From Massilia violaceinigra (GTDB lineage: Bacteria > Pseudomonadota > Gammaproteobacteria > Burkholderiales > Burkholderiaceae_D), in assembly GCF_002752675.1 (NCBI RefSeq), contig NZ_CP024608.1:6262001-6326000 (forward strand): 64,000 bases of DNA. The letters are read 5' to 3'. Below are positions 28,388 to 37,700 of the stretch, in pieces. The translations under genes and the position numbers were made by a program. The notes beneath the pieces are model-generated. The model was given only the letters and a program-made list of their open reading frames with translations, ran no database searches and had not been told where the DNA came from. How positions within the stretch are numbered: position 1 is the stretch's first letter; every line of letters starts with the position of its first letter.

Positions 28388-30988
28388 CTAGGCGATGTCG
28401 GCGGTAATTTTTTCCGCAAGCAAGGGCATGTCCGGGCGAATCGCTTCGATCAGTTCGCTCAATGACGAACCGCAACCGAAAATGAGCATGTCGCCCGGGC
28501 TGCACATGCGCAAGGCAAAGCGGATCGCTTCGTGCGCGTCGAGCTTGCAATGGAGGCGGCCAGGCTCGGGCGACGCGCTCTGTGCGCCCTCCGAAATCAG
28601 GCGCGCCGTCTCGCCTTCCGGCCTGCCGCGGCTTTCGGACTCGTACACGACCACCGTATCGAAGCCTGCCGCGCAAACCTGGCCGATCTCGCGCAGGTCC
28701 TGGTCGCGCCGGTCGCCCGGCGCCGACACCACGCCCACGATCTGTCCGGCCGCCATGCCGCGCGCCATTTCGGACAAGGCGCCGTAAGCGGCGCAGTTGT
28801 GCGCGAAGTCGACTACGACCTGCACGCCGCCGATGTCGAACACGTTCGAGCGCAAGGGATTGTTTTTGCCATCGGATACGAAACTCGACAGGCCGGCGAC
28901 GATGGTACTGTTGTCGAAGCCGGCAGCGGCGAGCGCGGCGGCGGCGGCGAGCGCATTGGCCACGTTGTAGCGCGCCACGCCGTTCATCGACACCGGCATG
29001 GCGCGTTCATCGAGCAGGCGCTGCTCTTCGCCCCCGTTGGCCAGCACCACGCTGCGCTGATGCAGGTACACGGCGCGGCCGCCATCGGCCAGATGCTTGC
29101 GCAGCACCGGATGGCTGTCGTCGAGCGAAAAGTACAGGATTTCGACGCTTGGAGCGATGCGGCTGGCCATGTCCACGCACAAAGGATCATGCGCGTTGAG
29201 CACCACGGCGCGCGAGGCGACGCGCGCCACCACCTCCTTGACCATGGCCAGCTCGTCCAGCGTGTCCACGCCGTCCAGGCCCAGATGGTCGGCCGAGACA
29301 TTGAGCACCACGCTGATGTCGCAGCGGTCGAACGCCAGCCCGCGCTTGAGGATGCCGCCGCGCGCCGTTTCCAGCACCGCCAGGTCGACATCGGGCGCGC
29401 TCAGGAGCGACAGCGCCGAATGGTAGCCCGTGCAGTCCCCTTCCATGGTCAGCTCGCCGTTGATGTACACGCCTTCGGTCGTGGTCATGCCGGTGGTGAG
29501 GCCGGTCTTGCGCGCCGCGTGTTCGATCAGGCGCGTGGTGGTGGTCTTGCCGTTGGTGCCGGTGACGGCGATCAGGGGAATGCGGCCGTCGCTGCCGGCG
29601 AACATCGATTCGACGATGGCGTCGCCGGCGTCGCGCGGCGTGCCGGCCGATGGATACTGGTGCATGCGGATGCCGGGCGCGGCGTTGACTTCGATGATGC
29701 CGCCGCCCTGCGCGGCCAGCGGCTTGGCGATGTCTTCGCACACGATGTCGATGCCGGCCACGTCCAGGCCAATCGTCCTGGCGGCGCGGATGCAGATCTG
29801 GACCGTGGAGCGCGGCAGCAGGTCGGTCACGTCTTCGGCCGTTCCGCCGGTCGACAGATTGGCGTTGCCGCGAAGCTCGACCACGGTGCCGGCGGGGACC
29901 ACCGAGTCGGCGTCCATGCCCTGCTTGTGCAGGACTTCAAGCGCGATGTCGTCGAGCGGAATCGTGGTCAGGATATTGGTGTGGCCCTCGCCGCGCGCCG
30001 GGCTGCTGTTTTCGACAGCGACCAGTTGGCGGATGGTCGACTCGCCGTCGCCCGTGACGTGCGGAGGGCGGCGCCATGAGGCCGCGGCGACCTTGTTGCC
30101 GGTCACGAGCACGCGGTAGTCGCGTCCCTTGAGGAAGCGCTCCACGATCACCGTGCGCGCATGTTCACGTGCATGGGCGAATGCCGTGCGTATCTCCTCT
30201 TCATTGCAGCAGCGCGTGGTAACGCCCTTGCCCTGATTGGCGTCGAGCGGCTTGACGGTGACCGGGCCCTCGATCCGGCTGGCCACGCGCACGGCGTCGT
30301 CGGCGCTGCGCACAGTGTCGCCTTCCGGCACCGGCAGGCCGGCCTGCTCCAGCAAGGTCTTGGTCAGCTGCTTGTCGCTGGCGATATCGACGGCAATGTA
30401 GTTGGTGCGGCCCGTGACCGTGGCCTGCAAGCGCTTCTGGCGGCTGCCCCAGCCAAGCTGGAACAGGTTGGCGGTATCAAGCAGGCGGATCAGCGGGATG
30501 CCGCGCCGCCTCGCCGCGGCCAGCACGGCGCCGGTACTGGTGCCGATCGCGCAGTCGGCCACGGTGTCCTTCAGTCCGGCCAGGCCGGCCTCGACATCCA
30601 CGGCCGTCCGATTGAGCAGCGCATCGACCACGCGCAGGGCCAGGTCGAACGCCTGGCTGGCGACGCGCTCGAACTGGTAGCTGCAAACCACGCGGCACTG
30701 GCCCGGCTCCTTGCGCACGTTGCGCTTCTCCACGCTGCCGACCTCGCTGCCGGCCAGGCTTTGCAACTCAAGGGTAAGGTGCTCAAGCAGGTCGCCCAGA
30801 TCGCCGTCCGCCGAATCGCGATAGTCGCGCAGCGATGGCAGCGGCGCCGTCAAGCGCTCATGCAGGCCGGCCATGGCGGCAGGGACGATATTCGCCAGCG
30901 GCCCCAGGTCGACCAGGGTGAGCATGCAGGGCGTGTCGGCAAACAGGTTGGGGCCGCGCAGGAAACGTTGTCGCAAAATGGTCATCAT
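28388..30988 (-). CDS. cphA: Cyanophycin synthetase
   Basis: An 866-residue CphA. The N-terminal domain is followed by an ATP-grasp domain (about 200-450, EGPVTVKPLDANQGKGV, then IIEVNAAPGIRMHQYPSAG) that activates the backbone carboxylate. A Mur-ligase-like domain with P-loop AVTGTNGKTTTTRL (about 475-485) follows and adds Arg to the Asp side chain. It polymerises Asp and Arg into cyanophycin, a nitrogen store, using ATP. It is the last gene of iaaA-cphB-cphA, and its ATG overlaps the cphB stop (ATGA), so synthesis is translationally coupled to the degradative enzyme. Length and domain order are those of a full enzyme. Confidence 0.95.
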   Translation of the reverse strand: MMTILRQRFLRGPNLFADTPCMLTLVDLGPLANIVPAAMAGLHERLTAPLPSLRDYRDSADGDLGDLLEHLTLELQSLAGSEVGSVEKRNVRKEPGQCRVVCSYQFERVASQAFDLALRVVDALLNRTAVDVEAGLAGLKDTVADCAIGTSTGAVLAAARRRGIPLIRLLDTANLFQLGWGSRQKRLQATVTGRTNYIAVDIASDKQLTKTLLEQAGLPVPEGDTVRSADDAVRVASRIEGPVTVKPLDANQGKGVTTRCCNEEEIRTAFAHAREHARTVIVERFLKGRDYRVLVTGNKVAAASWRRPPHVTGDGESTIRQLVAVENSSPARGEGHTNILTTIPLDDIALEVLHKQGMDADSVVPAGTVVELRGNANLSTGGTAEDVTDLLPRSTVQICIRAARTIGLDVAGIDIVCEDIAKPLAAQGGGIIEVNAAPGIRMHQYPSAGTPRDAGDAIVESMFAGSDGRIPLIAVTGTNGKTTTTRLIEHAARKTGLTTGMTTTEGVYINGELTMEGDCTGYHSALSLLSAPDVDLAVLETARGGILKRGLAFDRCDISVVLNVSADHLGLDGVDTLDELAMVKEVVARVASRAVVLNAHDPLCVDMASRIAPSVEILYFSLDDSHPVLRKHLADGGRAVYLHQRSVVLANGGEEQRLLDERAMPVSMNGVARYNVANALAAAAALAAAGFDNSTIVAGLSSFVSDGKNNPLRSNVFDIGGVQVVVDFAHNCAAYGALSEMARGMAAGQIVGVVSAPGDRRDQDLREIGQVCAAGFDTVVVYESESRGRPEGETARLISEGAQSASPEPGRLHCKLDAHEAIRFALRMCSPGDMLIFGCGSSLSELIEAIRPDMPLLAEKITADIA

Positions 30989-31860
30989 GATGGTTCTCGT
31001 TGTTCTGGTTGTATAAGGGCGTCGAAGAAATCTTGAAAAGGTGGGGGTACGCGGGTGCCTTCATCGGCTGCCGCATCGAAACGGGTGCCGGCGGGCAGCA
31101 GGTGCAGGCGCACGTCGATCAGCCTGGGCACGTCGCCGGTGTCCAGTTCGTCGATATTGCTGATCATGTTCAGGCCGTCGATCAAGGTCACCGCGCCATC
31201 GCCGATCACTTCCATGCCGATGCCGGGGCTGATCAGCAGCGCGGTGTCTTCATCGATGCCGACGCCGTACAGATCGGGACGCTCGGCAATGATCGACAGC
31301 AGGCGCGGCAGGCGCTTGCGCTGGGCAAAATGCTGGTCGATCACGATGCGCTCGACGAAACCTAGGCCCTCGCCGAGGCGGATCGCCCCTTTTTCGGGTG
31401 CGAGCTCGGCCTTGCCTTCGGCCAGCATGAAGCGCGACATGGCCGAGGCCCCGGCGCTGGTGCCGGCGATGCAGGCGCCCCGCGCGAAGGCTGTGGCGAT
31501 TTCAGTGTGGATAGGCGTGCCGCCGATCATTTCCAACAGGCGTTTCTGGTCGCCGCCGGTCATGAAGATGCCCTTCGCTTCGCGGATGCGCGACAGCAGT
31601 TTTTCACTGGCGGCTTCCTTGGGAGAATCGAGATGCACGTGCGTCATGTGCGTCACGCCCAGTTCGGCGAAGGCGGCCCGGTACATCTCGAAGACCTGAT
31701 CGCCGATCTCGCTGGCCGCCGTCATCACGGCCACTGGCCGCTCGACGCCGCCGCACAGCTCGACGAAGCGCGTGAGCACGCGCATGTCGTGCTGGCGGTC
31801 CTCGCTGCCGCCGACGATCAGGAGGTGGCCATGATGCGGCATGTTGGTGGCGTCATCCAT
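30985..31860 (-). CDS. cphB: Cyanophycinase
   Basis: A 291-residue serine exopeptidase of family S51. The nucleophile is in IAGTSAGASAMS (Ser135); MTGGDQKRLLE and VGIDEDTALLI are further family landmarks. It releases beta-Asp-Arg dipeptides from cyanophycin. The start at 31860 (MDDATN) lies inside the last codons of the upstream peptidase gene (eight-base overlap) and fits known N-termini; the longer frame from 31926 runs through that gene. Cytoplasmic. Confidence 0.95.
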   Translation of the reverse strand: MDDATNMPHHGHLLIVGGSEDRQHDMRVLTRFVELCGGVERPVAVMTAASEIGDQVFEMYRAAFAELGVTHMTHVHLDSPKEAASEKLLSRIREAKGIFMTGGDQKRLLEMIGGTPIHTEIATAFARGACIAGTSAGASAMSRFMLAEGKAELAPEKGAIRLGEGLGFVERIVIDQHFAQRKRLPRLLSIIAERPDLYGVGIDEDTALLISPGIGMEVIGDGAVTLIDGLNMISNIDELDTGDVPRLIDVRLHLLPAGTRFDAAADEGTRVPPPFQDFFDALIQPEQREPS

Positions 31861-32764
31861 GGCGCACCACCGCTTGCGGCATGGGCGCATTGCTGAACGC
31901 GCCGGCATCGGTGCGGCTGACCGCAATCAGTCCGACGCTGACATCGTCCGGAAACAGGCCGACCCCGCGCCGCAGCGCTTCGTCCAGCGTGGTACCGGAG
32001 GCGATCCAGTGGTAGACCGTGCTGGCCAGCATGTGACGCATGATGTGCTCACCGATGCCGGTGGCCGCCACCGCGCCATGCGGACCGGCGTAGAAGCCGC
32101 TGCCGATGATCGGGGTGTCGCCCACCCGCCCGAGCAGCGACGGCGCCGAGCCGCCGGTGGAGCCGGCCACGGCGAAGTGGCCATCCTGGTCGCGCACCAC
32201 GGCGCCCACCGTGTCGCAACCGCTCCTGGCGGCGAATGCCGGCGAACAGGCATAGTTCCAGAAGCGCGCAAAATCGTTGTTGTCGACGCCGGGCATGGCT
32301 TGTCCATCGCCGGCGAGCTGGTCGACCATTTTTTTGTGGGCACGCCGCGCCGTGTCGCTGACCTCGCGATACGGCGCGTGACCCATGGCCCGTGCGAAGC
32401 GCTCGGCGCCCTCCCCGCTCAGCAGGCAATGCGGCGTGCGCGCCACGTCGCGCGCGACCAGCACGGGGTTCTTGACCGCGCGCAAGCCGGCCACGGCGCC
32501 GAGGCGGCCGCGTGTGTCCATCACGCAGGCGTCCATTTCGATGGTCGTGCCGTCAAGGCCAAGTGCGGCGCCCGTTCCGGCGTTGAAGCGGCTGTCGTTT
32601 TCCAGCGAGAGGACGGCGGCGATGGCGGCATCGAGCGCGTCGCCGTCCTGATCAAGCTGTTCGCGCGCAGCCTGGGCTGCCTGTACGCAGCCGTCGTCGA
32701 GTTCGCGTCCGGCACCCGCGCCACCGTGGACCACGATGGCACTGCCAGTGTTGATTGCGTTCAT
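31853..32764 (-). CDS. iaaA: Isoaspartyl peptidase / L-asparaginase (Ntn hydrolase)
   Basis: A roughly 303-residue plant-type asparaginase. The autocleavage and nucleophile Thr is in SGCDTVGAVVRD (185), with AGSTGG further on, and the N-terminal block is LENDSRFNAGTGAAL. It would split beta-Asp-Arg dipeptides from CphB into Asp and Arg, completing cyanophycin use. ATG at 32764 has AAAGGAAG just upstream and is preferred; ATG at 32779 is an alternative. It heads the operon and overlaps cphB. Confidence 0.9.
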   Translation of the reverse strand: MNAINTGSAIVVHGGAGAGRELDDGCVQAAQAAREQLDQDGDALDAAIAAVLSLENDSRFNAGTGAALGLDGTTIEMDACVMDTRGRLGAVAGLRAVKNPVLVARDVARTPHCLLSGEGAERFARAMGHAPYREVSDTARRAHKKMVDQLAGDGQAMPGVDNNDFARFWNYACSPAFAARSGCDTVGAVVRDQDGHFAVAGSTGGSAPSLLGRVGDTPIIGSGFYAGPHGAVAATGIGEHIMRHMLASTVYHWIASGTTLDEALRRGVGLFPDDVSVGLIAVSRTDAGAFSNAPMPQAVVRHG

Positions 32765-32920
32765 GGCTTCCTTTGTCATTTCATCATGTTCAGTTGTTTA
32801 ACATTATGCAAATGACAAACTGCCGAGCGAAGTGGACGATGACGCGTGCGCATGTAAGAGCATTCCTACAGGCCATCTGGATCGCATGAGCGCGGGCGCT
32901 TTGGCGCGGATGAAAGCGGC

Positions 32921-33520
32921 CTAGGCAGGATGCTCGCGATCTGCGCCGATGCGCACGCGGGTATCGCTCAGGTACTCGTGAGGGGGGATTTCCAGATTGG
33001 TGGGCGCGGGAACGTTCTTGAACACGCGGCCCGCAAGGTCGAATCGGGAGCCGTGGCAGGGACAATAAAACCCGCCGTTCCAGCCGCTGCCCAGGTCCGC
33101 CGGCGCGACCTCGGGGCGGTACACGGGCACGCAACCGAGGTGGGTACAGATGCCGGTCGCAACCAGGAATGCGGGGCGGATCGAGCGGGTCGGGTTGGCC
33201 GCGTACGGCGGTTGCTATGGCCGCTCGGAGCGGGGATCGGCCACGCGCTCATCGTTGCCACGCAGCAGAGTGAGCATGGGCTTGGCCCGGTGCAGTATCC
33301 ACACCGGCCGGCCGCGCCACTCGGTGGTGAACAAGGCGCCCGGGGCGATCTGCTTAATATCGACCTCGACCGGCGCGCCAGCGGCCTTGGCCGCTTCGCT
33401 CGGCGCCAGGCTTTCCATGAAGGGAACCGCGGCGGCAGCCAGCACGGCGCCGCCGCTCACGCCTGTCGCCCTGAGCAGCCATTTTCGACGGTACAGGTTC
33501 GCTATCGTCTGCTCGCGCAT
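32921..33520 (-). pseudogene. petA: Rieske iron-sulfur subunit of cytochrome bc1, interrupted by an in-frame TAG
   Basis: The whole reading frame (200 codons) matches PetA: a twin-arginine-like N-terminus (RRKWLLRATGVSGGAVLAAA), AAGAPVEVDIKQIAPG, EWRGRPVWILHRAK, cluster motifs CTHLGC and CPCHGS, and the tail [19 protein letters not shown]. Codon 102 (33217-33215) is TAG between SERP and QPPYAANP, where a CAG-type codon would fit. Apart from that stop the frame is uninterrupted. No petB or petC is adjacent, so this is likely an extra copy that was inactivated, unless the stop is a sequencing error. No strong ribosome binding site. Confidence 0.85.
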
Positions 33521-33575
33521 GGGCCTGGCTGTCGTACCTGCAACGCTTGAGCGTGGATGCGGCGAATCGGCCCAC

Positions 33576-34484
33576 TCACATCCATGCAGCGAGTTGCTGC
33601 CTGATCTTCTCGAACCAGCCCATGCCGGACTTGCCGCCAGCGGTTTTCTTCTCAAGTTCGTCGATCTGCTGATACATGGGCTTGTAGTCCTTTTTATCGC
33701 CGTAACCAAGCAGCTCGGCAATTTTCAACTGGTCGCGCGCGGCCGCGATGCTCTGGGCGAGCTTGTCGTTTTCTTCCTTGCTGCGGTTGGCTTTTTCGGC
33801 AAGCGCCTGGGCGGTCTTGATCTGTTCTTCCGCGCGCAGCTTGGGCAGCGGCACCACCTCGGTGGTGATCACCAAGGTGTTGAGCATGGTGCGCAGCGCC
33901 GTTTTTGCTTCCTCGATCTTGCCGGCATCGATCAGTGGCGTGATGGCCTTGATCGCGGCCGGATAGGTTTCGAGGGGGATGTTCAGCGTACGGAACTCGA
34001 CCTCGCTCGCGAGGCCCTGCATCAGTTGCCGCGCCTTTTGCACCTCGCCATCGCGCAACCGGTCACGCACCTCCTTCACGGCCGCCTTGACGGTGTCGTT
34101 CCTGGCCAGCAGATCGTGCGTGAGCACATCGGTGCGGATGGGCGCAAGGGCCAATTTGGGACTGCGCGCCAGGAGCAGCTCCAGCGTGCCGGTGGCGGAC
34201 GCCAGTGCGGCGAGCGCATCCCGGTTGCGTTTCTCGTCCAGCGCCTTCAGGGCTTTTTCAGTTTGCGCAATCGCGGACTGGGCTTCCGCCATCAGCTCGC
34301 GCTGCTTTTGCAGGGCCGCGTCGGCGGTGCGTTTGTCGACCTGCGGCTGCACGGATTGGCTTGCCTGGGTCTGCGGTTCGGCCTTCGGCGGCGGTGCTTG
34401 GTTAGCGGCATGGATATACAAAGGAATTAACAGCCCGGCGACCAGCGTTGAGCCGCGCCGGGCAGGTCGATTCTGCGGGTCCAT
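33576..34484 (-). CDS. YfdX-family exported protein
   Basis: A 302-residue protein with a signal peptide (STLVAGLLIPLYIHAANQA). The YfdX signature is clear: KALKALDEKRNRDALAALAS, ATGTLELLLARSPKLALAPI, and LNTLVITTEVVPLPKLRAEE. The family folds as a helical bundle and in enterobacteria is linked to the EvgA acid/multidrug stress regulon; function here is unproven. AGGAGG sits eight bases before the ATG. The C-terminal 60 residues are an added acidic, helical extension. Confidence 0.88.
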   Translation of the reverse strand: MDPQNRPARRGSTLVAGLLIPLYIHAANQAPPPKAEPQTQASQSVQPQVDKRTADAALQKQRELMAEAQSAIAQTEKALKALDEKRNRDALAALASATGTLELLLARSPKLALAPIRTDVLTHDLLARNDTVKAAVKEVRDRLRDGEVQKARQLMQGLASEVEFRTLNIPLETYPAAIKAITPLIDAGKIEEAKTALRTMLNTLVITTEVVPLPKLRAEEQIKTAQALAEKANRSKEENDKLAQSIAAARDQLKIAELLGYGDKKDYKPMYQQIDELEKKTAGGKSGMGWFEKIRQQLAAWM

Positions 34485-34732
34485 TTTCTCCTCCTTTCTG
34501 GAAAAGTGGGCGGATCGGTCGTTTCCGATCCTGGCTAGGTTTAGACCGCAGCGGCGCCCATCGGTTCCAGTCGCAGCATCGGAAAGGCGACGGCGCAGGA
34601 TACTTTCCTGACAAATGATTGCGTAGAACGGCGCGGCGTTCGAACGGCAACCGAAGGCATGTGGCGAACCACCCGGGCAAATTCCCCGAGCGAGGTCGCT
34701 GCCCCGCGAGCGTGGACATTACGATGCCATTG

Positions 34733-34846
34733 AAATTAGCTAAAGATAACGACTGGCGTCTCGGGCTCAAAGCCCATACGGGATCGATGCGGCATCGGCC
34801 TGACGTACACCGACGTCGTCATTGAAGGTAACGTGAGCACGGAGCG
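34733..34846 (+). pseudogene. IS5-family transposase scrap
   Basis: Reads LAKDNDWRLGLKAHTG and, one frame over, GLTYTDVVIEGNVSTER. This matches the segment GNDWHFGLKAHIG...SGLVHTVVATAANV of the IS5 transposase at 41912-42895. It is cut at 34846/34847 by the IS3 element that follows. Between 34485 and 34730 I see no gene. Confidence 0.6.
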
Positions 34847-34900
34847 TGTCAATGATTTTGAAACACCATATTGAACTTGTGAGAGTCTAAATCTCGGGTT

Positions 34901-35978
34901 TCAGGCGGCCTTTTTCTCAGTGGCCGGTGGGTTGATCCAGGCTGCAGTTGGCAGTCTTTGCGTCTGCGGCATGCGGTGCTTGAAACGATTCGGCGTGCGC
35001 TGGAAGGCGTCCGCCAGAGTGGCTTGGCGTTGTTTGCCCACTTCGGCCGCGCGGCCCGTGTGGACGCTCTCAGGCGTCATCATGGCGATGCCGGAATGGC
35101 GATGCTGGTGGTTGTACCACGTAAAGAACGTGGCGCAGTGAACGCGCGCATCGGCCAGCGATCCGAAGCGTGCAGGAAACCCCGGCTGGTACTTCATGGT
35201 CTTGAACTGCGCCTCCGAGTACGGATTGTCGTCGGAGACGTAGGGCCTGCTGTGGGACTTGACGATGCCCAGGTCTGACAGCAGCGTCGCTACCGGCTTG
35301 GAACGCATGCTGCTGCCCCGGTCGGCATGCAAGGTCAGCGTGCCTGGCATGATGTCTTCCTTCGCGGCGGTGTCGGCAATGAGTTGCTCTGCCAGTTCGG
35401 CGGTTTCCTGCTCGGCCACCATCCAGCCGACGACGTAGCGGCTGAAGATGTCGAGGATGACATACAGATGGAAACACGTTCCTCTGACCGGGCCCTTCAG
35501 TTTGGTGATATCCCAGCTCCAGACTTGATTGGGCACCACGGCCAGCAGCTCCGGTTTGGCGTATTCAGGATGACGCAACTGGTTGCGGCGCTCGCGCACG
35601 GCAGCACATCCTTGCAGCAAGCGGTACATGGTGCGCACCGAAGCCACGTAGCGTCCTTCGTCGAGCAACTGGGCGTGGATCGCTGCCGGCGCGCAATTGG
35701 CGAAACGAGGGCTGTTGAGCACGTCGAGCACGACGCGGCGCTCCAGCTCCGATAGCGCCAGCGGTGGCCGCCGCGCGGGTGCTGCGACGCAAGCAAGCGG
35801 CAGCGTGCAGACGCGGCGCGCGGCGCGGTCCCGATACAGGGCGCTGCGTGGCAAACGCAAGGCCCGACAGGCAGCGGCGACGCCGACGCGATCAGCCAGG
35901 TTGTTGGCGGCGTCGATCACTTCGGCTCGCTCAGTCTGTCGCTGGTACTCAGTCCCAGCAGAGTGGAAAGTTTTTTTT
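34901..35978 (-). CDS. IS3-family OrfB (DDE transposase)
   Basis: The catalytic part of an IS3-type transposase: HTH-like AACRALRLPRSALYRDR, then the rve core with Asp in VWSWDITKLKG, Asp in LHADRGSSMRS and Glu in NPYSEAQFKTMKY. The open frame extends upstream to 36145, but the part before about 35978 overlaps OrfA out of frame and is not translated on its own; the protein is made as OrfAB by frameshift. Ends PPATEKKAA. Apparently intact. Confidence 0.85.
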
Positions 35979-36378
35979 GGACGTCGATGATCAGGTCCGC
36001 CTTGACCAGTTTGGCACGCAGGCGCTCGACCTCTTTTTCCAGTTCCAGCACGCGCCGCGTTTGCGCGGCGGCGGGATCTGCTTTCGGCCCGCGCTTGCGC
36101 TCCAGTGCTGCCGCTTCTCCGACGGCTTGACGCTGCTTGCGCCATGTCGCCAAATGCGACGAGTAGATGCCCTCACGCCTGAGCAATGCGCCGATGTCAC
36201 CTGGTGCCGCGCAGGCATCGGCGGCGGCCAGAATGCGCAATTTCTCGGCTGCGGAAAAGGCACGCCGCTTGGCCGTCGGGACTACCTCCGGATCGGGGCG
36301 CTGCACTTCGGAGGACGCTACGTCTTTCCTGTCATGGGAAGTTGCTGGGGTGCTGATTTTTTGCTTTCTGTTGTGCAT
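35917..36378 (-). CDS. IS3-family OrfA
   Basis: A 153-residue protein with a helix-turn-helix (AFSAAEKLRILAAADACAAP; IYSSHLATWRKQRQA) and a coiled C-terminus (RRVLELEKEVERLRAKLVKA). It is the DNA-binding subunit of the IS3 element at 34847-36438. Confidence 0.85.
   Translation of the reverse strand: MHNRKQKISTPATSHDRKDVASSEVQRPDPEVVPTAKRRAFSAAEKLRILAAADACAAPGDIGALLRREGIYSSHLATWRKQRQAVGEAAALERKRGPKADPAAAQTRRVLELEKEVERLRAKLVKADLIIDVQKKLSTLLGLSTSDRLSEPK
35971..35978 (-). promoter_or_regulatory. Slippery A8 run for -1 frameshift in IS3 OrfA
   Basis: On the minus strand OrfA reads CAA AAA AAA C. The OrfB frame is the -1 frame relative to OrfA and becomes continuous with it here, as expected for OrfAB production. 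Confidence 0.7.
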
Positions 36379-36511
36379 GTTGGGAACCTACCGCTGTACT
36401 TTAAATTAATCGGGTAGGTGTCTCAAGTTATATTGACACAGGGGGGCAGCGGCGTGCACGCGCACGAATCGGCACAGTTAAAGCCGGCGATGACCCGGGC
36501 ATGCGTGCGCA

Positions 36512-37699
36512 CTATGGATGAGATGCCAGCTTGAGATCTTGCGCGAAGTGATAAAACCCTTGCGTGGCATACATTTTTAAGAGCCATTCAATCGGCAAGG
36601 CCGTCTCGCCGAAATAGGCTCCGGCCAGTTGCCCGAACACCGCGCCCACTGTATCGGAATCGTCGGCCAGGTTGACCGCGGCGAGAACCCCGTCACCGAA
36701 GGTGTCATGGTGGTGGAATGCCCAAAGCGCAGCTTCCAATGTGTGCACAACATATCCGCTGGATGAAATCTCGTTTCTTGACTTGATTTTATATGAACCT
36801 AAGGCTACCGCCTCGATGCTGGCTGTTAATGGATGGGCCTCCCAATAACCTTTAACGGGTGAATACAGACCAGTCAGCAAGCGTTCTTTGCTAACACCGT
36901 GCAAAGCACCATGAATCAAGGCGCCGAGATAGCGGCAGGCATCAATGGTCTCGGTGGCTTTATGCGTCGTCTGACTGCTCAATCCTGAGTAGTGGACTGC
37001 TTTTTCGAAGGAATCGAAATAGAATACCGGCACCGGCGCCAGCCGCATCAGGGAGCCGTTGCCAGCTGACTGGGCGGCGTCGCTGCCCGCATAGGCTTCT
37101 CCTGTTTGCAAAAAACGCTCGAGCGCTGCCCTGGTCGCATTTCCAATATCGAAGCAATTACCGGTCGGGCTGTAAGCGCCGTAGCGATACCAATAACTAT
37201 AGCATTGCATCTGGTGCGCCGGATCGAATCCACGGCACGTAATCAGACTATATGCCAGGCAGCATGCCATGCTCGTATCATCTGTCCAATATCCAGGTGC
37301 CAGCTTGAATGGACCGCCGCCTTCTATTCCGCTGACAGTTTTCACATCCCGCTGGGAAAACTCGAGCGGCACACCGAGCGTGTCCCCTAAGGCTAAACCT
37401 AACAGCGCGCCACGGCAACGATCGGCCTGATCGCTTGAGTCTGCGCCATCAGCCGCAAGGTAGTCGAGAAATTGTGTGCGAGTTAAATTCTCTTCTCCAT
37501 GGACATCGCGATAACTTAAGTAATGTGCCAGCCATGGCGCCTTTACTTTAGCGCCTTCGCAAAATTTATCCTGTAACGGGGAAAACCCCATGTCCGACGG
37601 GTATTTTTGCTGACGGGCCAGGAGGGCTTCTACTTCGCTTACCAATCTGGCCGATCTTTCCTCCTCTTCCGGCGATTTTAATGTAGTGTTTTTGGTCAT
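36512..37699 (-). CDS. ADP-ribosylglycohydrolase (DraG/ARH family), likely immunity protein
   Basis: A 395-residue protein. Residues 96-395 form the ARH fold: RGALLGLALGDTLG (96-109), the metal-binding WTDDTSM (138-144), SAGNGSLMRLAP (211-222) and the second metal site NLADDSDTVGAVFG (343-356). It should remove ADP-ribose from proteins using two Mg ions. The first 95 residues are an extra helical N-terminal extension rich in Glu and Arg. In the Tre1/Tri1 pair of Serratia, an N-terminal extension of the ARH immunity protein blocks the toxin's active site, so this one may protect in the same two ways. It begins one base after the stop of the ADP-ribosyltransferase effector gene, the classic effector-immunity position. 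Confidence 0.9.
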   Translation of the reverse strand: MTKNTTLKSPEEEERSARLVSEVEALLARQQKYPSDMGFSPLQDKFCEGAKVKAPWLAHYLSYRDVHGEENLTRTQFLDYLAADGADSSDQADRCRGALLGLALGDTLGVPLEFSQRDVKTVSGIEGGGPFKLAPGYWTDDTSMACCLAYSLITCRGFDPAHQMQCYSYWYRYGAYSPTGNCFDIGNATRAALERFLQTGEAYAGSDAAQSAGNGSLMRLAPVPVFYFDSFEKAVHYSGLSSQTTHKATETIDACRYLGALIHGALHGVSKERLLTGLYSPVKGYWEAHPLTASIEAVALGSYKIKSRNEISSSGYVVHTLEAALWAFHHHDTFGDGVLAAVNLADDSDTVGAVFGQLAGAYFGETALPIEWLLKMYATQGFYHFAQDLKLASHP

Positions 37700-37700
37700 T

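Larger units (their letters stand above)
34847..36438 (-). mobile_element. IS3-family insertion sequence with OrfA/OrfB frameshift
   Basis: Inverted ends TGTCAATGATTTTGAAACACC (34847-34867, shown to 20 bases here as TGTCAATGATTTTGAAACAC) and, at 36438 on the other strand, TGTCAATATAACTTGAGACA. No perfect target duplication. It sits inside an older IS5 scrap. It contains OrfA, OrfB and an A8 slippery run. It is unrelated in detail to the IS3 element at 24513. Confidence 0.85.
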
